The notes beneath the pieces were generated by a model. It saw only the letters and a list, made by a program, of their open reading frames with translations. It ran no database searches and was not told the DNA's origin. A program made the position numbers and the translations under genes. A stretch of DNA of 24,711 bases, from contig JAMWBY010000010.1 in the NCBI GenBank assembly GCA_023818745.1, forward strand, positions 1 through 24,711, read 5' to 3'. Positions 21,973 to 24,711 of the stretch are shown piece after piece. The DNA comes from Candidatus Omnitrophota bacterium. GTDB lineage: Bacteria; Ratteibacteria; UBA8468; B48-G9; JAFGKM01. Numbering within the stretch: position 1 is the first letter of the stretch; each line of letters starts with the position of its first letter.

Positions 21973-23502
21973 ATGGAAAAAATTTTAATATTTGATACAA
22001 CTTTAAGAGATGGAGAACAATCTCCAGGAGCAAGTTTGACAAGTGATGAGAAATTAAAAATAGCACTTCAACTTGAAAAACTTGGTGTTGATATTATTGA
22101 AGGTGGTTTTCCTATTTCAAGTCCTGACGATGCAAAAGCAGTTAAGAAAATAGGAGAAAATGTAAAAAATTCAGTTGTTTGTGCATTAGCGAGATGTCAA
22201 AATGAAGATATAAATGAAGCGTTGAAATCATTGGAAAAAGCCAAAAAGCCACGACTTCATCTTTTTCTTGCAACAAGTGAGATCCATAGAAAATATAAGT
22301 TAAAAAAGGCAAAGGAAGAGATTATTAAAATAGCAAAAGAGAAGGTAAGATATGCTAAAAAGTTTATTGATGATATTGAATTTTCTCCTGAAGATGCATC
22401 AAGAACAGAACCGGATTTTCTCCTTGAGGTTTGTCAGGCGGTAATTGAAGAAGGAGCAAAAACTATAAATATTCCTGATACAGTTGGTTATGCTATACCT
22501 GAAGAATTCGGAAAATTGATAAAATTTTTAAGAGAAAACTTACCATCCGATATCATTATAAGTGTCCATTGCCATAATGACCTTGGGCTTGCTGTAAGTA
22601 ATTCTTTAGTCGCAATTTTAAATGGTGCAAGACAGGTTGAATGTACAATAAACGGAATTGGAGAAAGAGCAGGTAATGCATCTCTTGAAGAAATAGTTAT
22701 GAATCTTGTTATTAGAAAAAATTATTATAAAGTTGAAACAAATATAAAAACAGAAGAAATCTATAAAACAAGTCGTCTTGTATCAACTTTAACAGGGATT
22801 CCAGTTCAGCCAAATAAGGCAATTGTTGGTGCAAATGCTTTCAGACATGAAGCAGGTATTCATCAGGATGGAATTTTGAAATATAGACTAACTTATGAAA
22901 TTATGGACCCAAAAATGATAGGAATTCCTAAAAGTGAACTTGTTCTTGGAAAGCATTCAGGTAGACATGCTTTAAAAGAAAGATTAAAATTACTTGGGTT
23001 TGAATTTGACGGCGAGAAGGTTGAAAAAATTTTTGAAAAATTTAAAAAACTTGCGGAAAAGAAAAAGGAGATACATGATGTTGATTTAATAGCAATAGCA
23101 GAGGAAGAAATTAAACCTGTAAAACCTGTTTATTCACTTGAATATTTTCATATAATTTCAGGGTCATCCACAATTCCTTCTGCTACTGTAAGGCTGAAAA
23201 AAGAGGGAAAAATTATAGAAGATGCTTCAAATGGTGATGGACCAGTAGATGCTTTATACAAAGCAATTGATAGAATTACAAAATTATCACCTGTTTTAAA
23301 AGAATATAAGATTACAGCGATAACCGGAGGCAAGGATGCACAGGGAGAGGTAAATGTTTGTCTTGAAATAAATGGTGAAAGGGTCTATGGAAAAGGAGTT
23401 AGTACCGATATAATTGAGGCAAGTGGAAAGGCATATATAAATGCAATAAATTTTTATCTTGTGAGGAAAAATTTAGAAAAAAAGATTATAAAAGGAGCAT
23501 GA
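21973..23502 (+). CDS. leuA: 2-Isopropylmalate synthase
   Basis: LeuA (509 residues) condenses acetyl-CoA with 2-oxoisovalerate, the committed step of leucine synthesis. The TIM barrel starts with FDTTLRDGEQSPGASLT (catalytic Arg12, metal ligand Asp13) and includes GGFPISSPDD, IEFSPEDASRTE, PDTVGYAIP, the metal-binding HCHND at His199 and His201, NGIGERAGNASLEE, and FRHEAGIHQDGIL. A C-terminal LeuA dimer/regulatory domain (about 370-505, with SGSSTIPSATVRL and GVSTDIIEAS) implies leucine feedback control. An AAGGAG ribosome site lies nine bases before the ATG. leuC follows after three bases, which makes citramalate or homocitrate synthase less likely. No leucine leader peptide or attenuator is visible in the 77-base upstream gap. 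Confidence 0.96.
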   Translation: MEKILIFDTTLRDGEQSPGASLTSDEKLKIALQLEKLGVDIIEGGFPISSPDDAKAVKKIGENVKNSVVCALARCQNEDINEALKSLEKAKKPRLHLFLATSEIHRKYKLKKAKEEIIKIAKEKVRYAKKFIDDIEFSPEDASRTEPDFLLEVCQAVIEEGAKTINIPDTVGYAIPEEFGKLIKFLRENLPSDIIISVHCHNDLGLAVSNSLVAILNGARQVECTINGIGERAGNASLEEIVMNLVIRKNYYKVETNIKTEEIYKTSRLVSTLTGIPVQPNKAIVGANAFRHEAGIHQDGILKYRLTYEIMDPKMIGIPKSELVLGKHSGRHALKERLKLLGFEFDGEKVEKIFEKFKKLAEKKKEIHDVDLIAIAEEEIKPVKPVYSLEYFHIISGSSTIPSATVRLKKEGKIIEDASNGDGPVDALYKAIDRITKLSPVLKEYKITAITGGKDAQGEVNVCLEINGERVYGKGVSTDIIEASGKAYINAINFYLVRKNLEKKIIKGA

Positions 23503-23505
23503 GAA

Positions 23506-24711
23506 ATGACAATATCTCAAAAAATTCTTTCTTCACATTGTGATAAAAAAGAAGTTTTACCTGATGAATTTATTGAATGTGATGTTGATCTTATTCTTGC
23601 AAACGATATAACCGGACCACTTGCTATTGAAGAATTTGAAAAAACTGGAGCAAAAAATGTCTTTAATCCTGAAAAAATTGTTTTTGTCCCAGACCATTTT
23701 ACTCCTTGTAAAGATATTAAAAGTGCTGAACTTGTAAAAAAATTAAGAGAATTTTCAAAAAAATATAAAGTGAAATTTTATGAAATTGGACAAGTTGGAA
23801 TAGAACATGCTCTCCTGCCAGAAGAAGGATTAACTTTACCAGGACAACTTATTATAGGTGCAGATAGTCATACTTGTACTTATGGAGCAGTTGGTGCTTT
23901 TTCAACAGGAGTAGGTAGTACAGATGTTGCTTATGCTATGATAACTGGAAAACTTTGGTTTAAAGTTCCTCAAACTATAAAATTTTTTTATTATGGTAAA
24001 CTTAATAAATTTGTTGGTGGAAAGGATTTGATTTTATATACAATTGGAAAAATAGGAGTTGATGGAGCAAATTATAAAAGTATGGAGTTTACAGGTCCTA
24101 TTATTGAAAAATTGCCGATTGACGATAGATTTACAATCTGTAATATGGCAATTGAGGCAGGTGGAAAAAACGGAATAATAAAGCCTGATATAATTATAGA
24201 AGAATATTTAAAAGAGATTGGAGTAAATTTTAAAATTGACCAGAATCTAAAAACAGATAATGAGAAAGATTATGAAAAAATATTTGAAATAGATGTAAGT
24301 CAGATAGAACCACAAGTTGCTGCTCCTCATTTACCAAGTAATTCCAAAAGTGTTAGAGAATATGAAGATGTAAAAATTGATCAAGTAGTTATAGGTTCTT
24401 GCACAAATGGAAGAATAAGTGATTTAAGAAAAGCAGCAAATATTTTAAGAGGGAAAAAAGTTCATTCAGAAGTAAGGTGTATAATTATTCCAGCGACTAA
24501 AAAAGTTTATATGCAGGCATTGAAGGAGGGTCTTATAGAAATTTTTCTTTCTTCTGGTTGTGTTATAAGTCCTCCAACTTGTGGCCCATGTCTTGGTGGT
24601 CATATGGGTGTTCTTGCAAAAGGAGAAGTAGCAATAGCAACAACAAATAGGAATTTTATAGGAAGGATGGGACATCCTGAAAGTTATGTTTATCTTTCAA
24701 ATCCTGAAGTA
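23506..24711 (+). CDS. leuC: 3-Isopropylmalate dehydratase large subunit (3'-truncated by window edge)
   Basis: The first 402 codons of LeuC, open to the last base of the window; the family is about 418-420 residues, so only the end is missing. LeuC with LeuD isomerises 2- to 3-isopropylmalate using a 4Fe-4S cluster. Visible motifs are DLILANDITGPLAIEEF, VPDHFTPC, LPGQLIIGADSHTCTYGA, GAFSTGVGSTDVA, ICNMAIEAGGKNGII, VIGSCTNGR and CVISPPTCGPCLGGHMG. The three probable cluster cysteines are Cys299, Cys359 and Cys362. Length and motifs fit the shorter LeuC/homoaconitase type common in archaea and thermophilic bacteria, and a homoaconitase role cannot be fully excluded, but pairing with leuA argues for leucine. 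An AGGAG motif ends 11 bases before the ATG. leuD is expected just outside the window. Confidence 0.95.
   Translation, partial: MTISQKILSSHCDKKEVLPDEFIECDVDLILANDITGPLAIEEFEKTGAKNVFNPEKIVFVPDHFTPCKDIKSAELVKKLREFSKKYKVKFYEIGQVGIEHALLPEEGLTLPGQLIIGADSHTCTYGAVGAFSTGVGSTDVAYAMITGKLWFKVPQTIKFFYYGKLNKFVGGKDLILYTIGKIGVDGANYKSMEFTGPIIEKLPIDDRFTICNMAIEAGGKNGIIKPDIIIEEYLKEIGVNFKIDQNLKTDNEKDYEKIFEIDVSQIEPQVAAPHLPSNSKSVREYEDVKIDQVVIGSCTNGRISDLRKAANILRGKKVHSEVRCIIIPATKKVYMQALKEGLIEIFLSSGCVISPPTCGPCLGGHMGVLAKGEVAIATTNRNFIGRMGHPESYVYLSNPEV

Noticed and set aside
1..24711. CRISPR array, prophage, insertion sequence or defence island
   Set aside because: No direct-repeat arrays, transposase or integrase motifs, or foreign-looking gene blocks were seen on either strand.

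Overview
The window is a strongly AT-rich stretch of bacterial chromosome (roughly 30% G+C by eye, not computed). It is densely packed with housekeeping genes, most of which overlap or nearly touch. The gene content suggests an uncultured or deep-branching rod-shaped bacterium with a diderm-like envelope: MreD/PBP2/RodA elongation genes, a lipoprotein with a lipobox, bacterial PlsY/GpsA phospholipid synthesis, a V/A-type ATPase, and an archaeal-style glycerol-1-phosphate dehydrogenase. I cannot name the phylum from sequence alone. I saw no phage, insertion sequence, CRISPR array or defence cluster.

Layout. (1) 1-4819 (+): 3' part of mreD, then mrdA (PBP2), rodA and a B12-binding radical SAM gene that often follows rodA, here without its usual DUF2344 partner. 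(2) 4820-5450: 630 bases with no intact gene but with decayed coding fragments. (3) 5451-7768 (-): purM, translationally coupled to a B12-type radical SAM gene of unknown substrate. (4) 7822-9844 (+): V/A-ATPase subunits B and D without A, led by a promoter so close to the start codon that the mRNA should be nearly leaderless. (5) 9850-11989 (-): dnaK and tRNA-Val(UAC). (6) 12134-21260 (+): one probable polycistron of twelve genes, led by a lone corrinoid protein: plsY, gpsA, a MerR regulator, purN, a short argA-type acetyltransferase, a bactofilin-like membrane protein, argG, DUF72, glycerol-1-phosphate dehydrogenase, thiL and a small membrane protein. (7) 21293-21895 (-): an unrecognised lipoprotein, again with a near-leaderless promoter. 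(8) 21973-24711 (+): leuA and the start of leuC, which runs off the window.

How the genes fit together. Region 1 builds the lateral cell wall: PBP2 crosslinks and RodA polymerises. Region 6 mixes phospholipid precursor supply (GpsA makes sn-glycerol-3-phosphate, PlsY acylates it) with purine (PurN; PurM is in region 3), arginine (ArgA-like, ArgG) and thiamine (ThiL) steps. A dehydrogenase making the opposite glycerol phosphate enantiomer lies in the same transcription unit as PlsY/GpsA. Region 8 is leucine synthesis.

No clearly new multi-gene system is visible. The points most worth a second look are the glycerol-1-phosphate enzyme beside the bacterial lipid genes, the orphan corrinoid protein heading the long operon, the two probable near-leaderless promoters, the purM-coupled radical SAM enzyme and the decayed region at 4820-5450.
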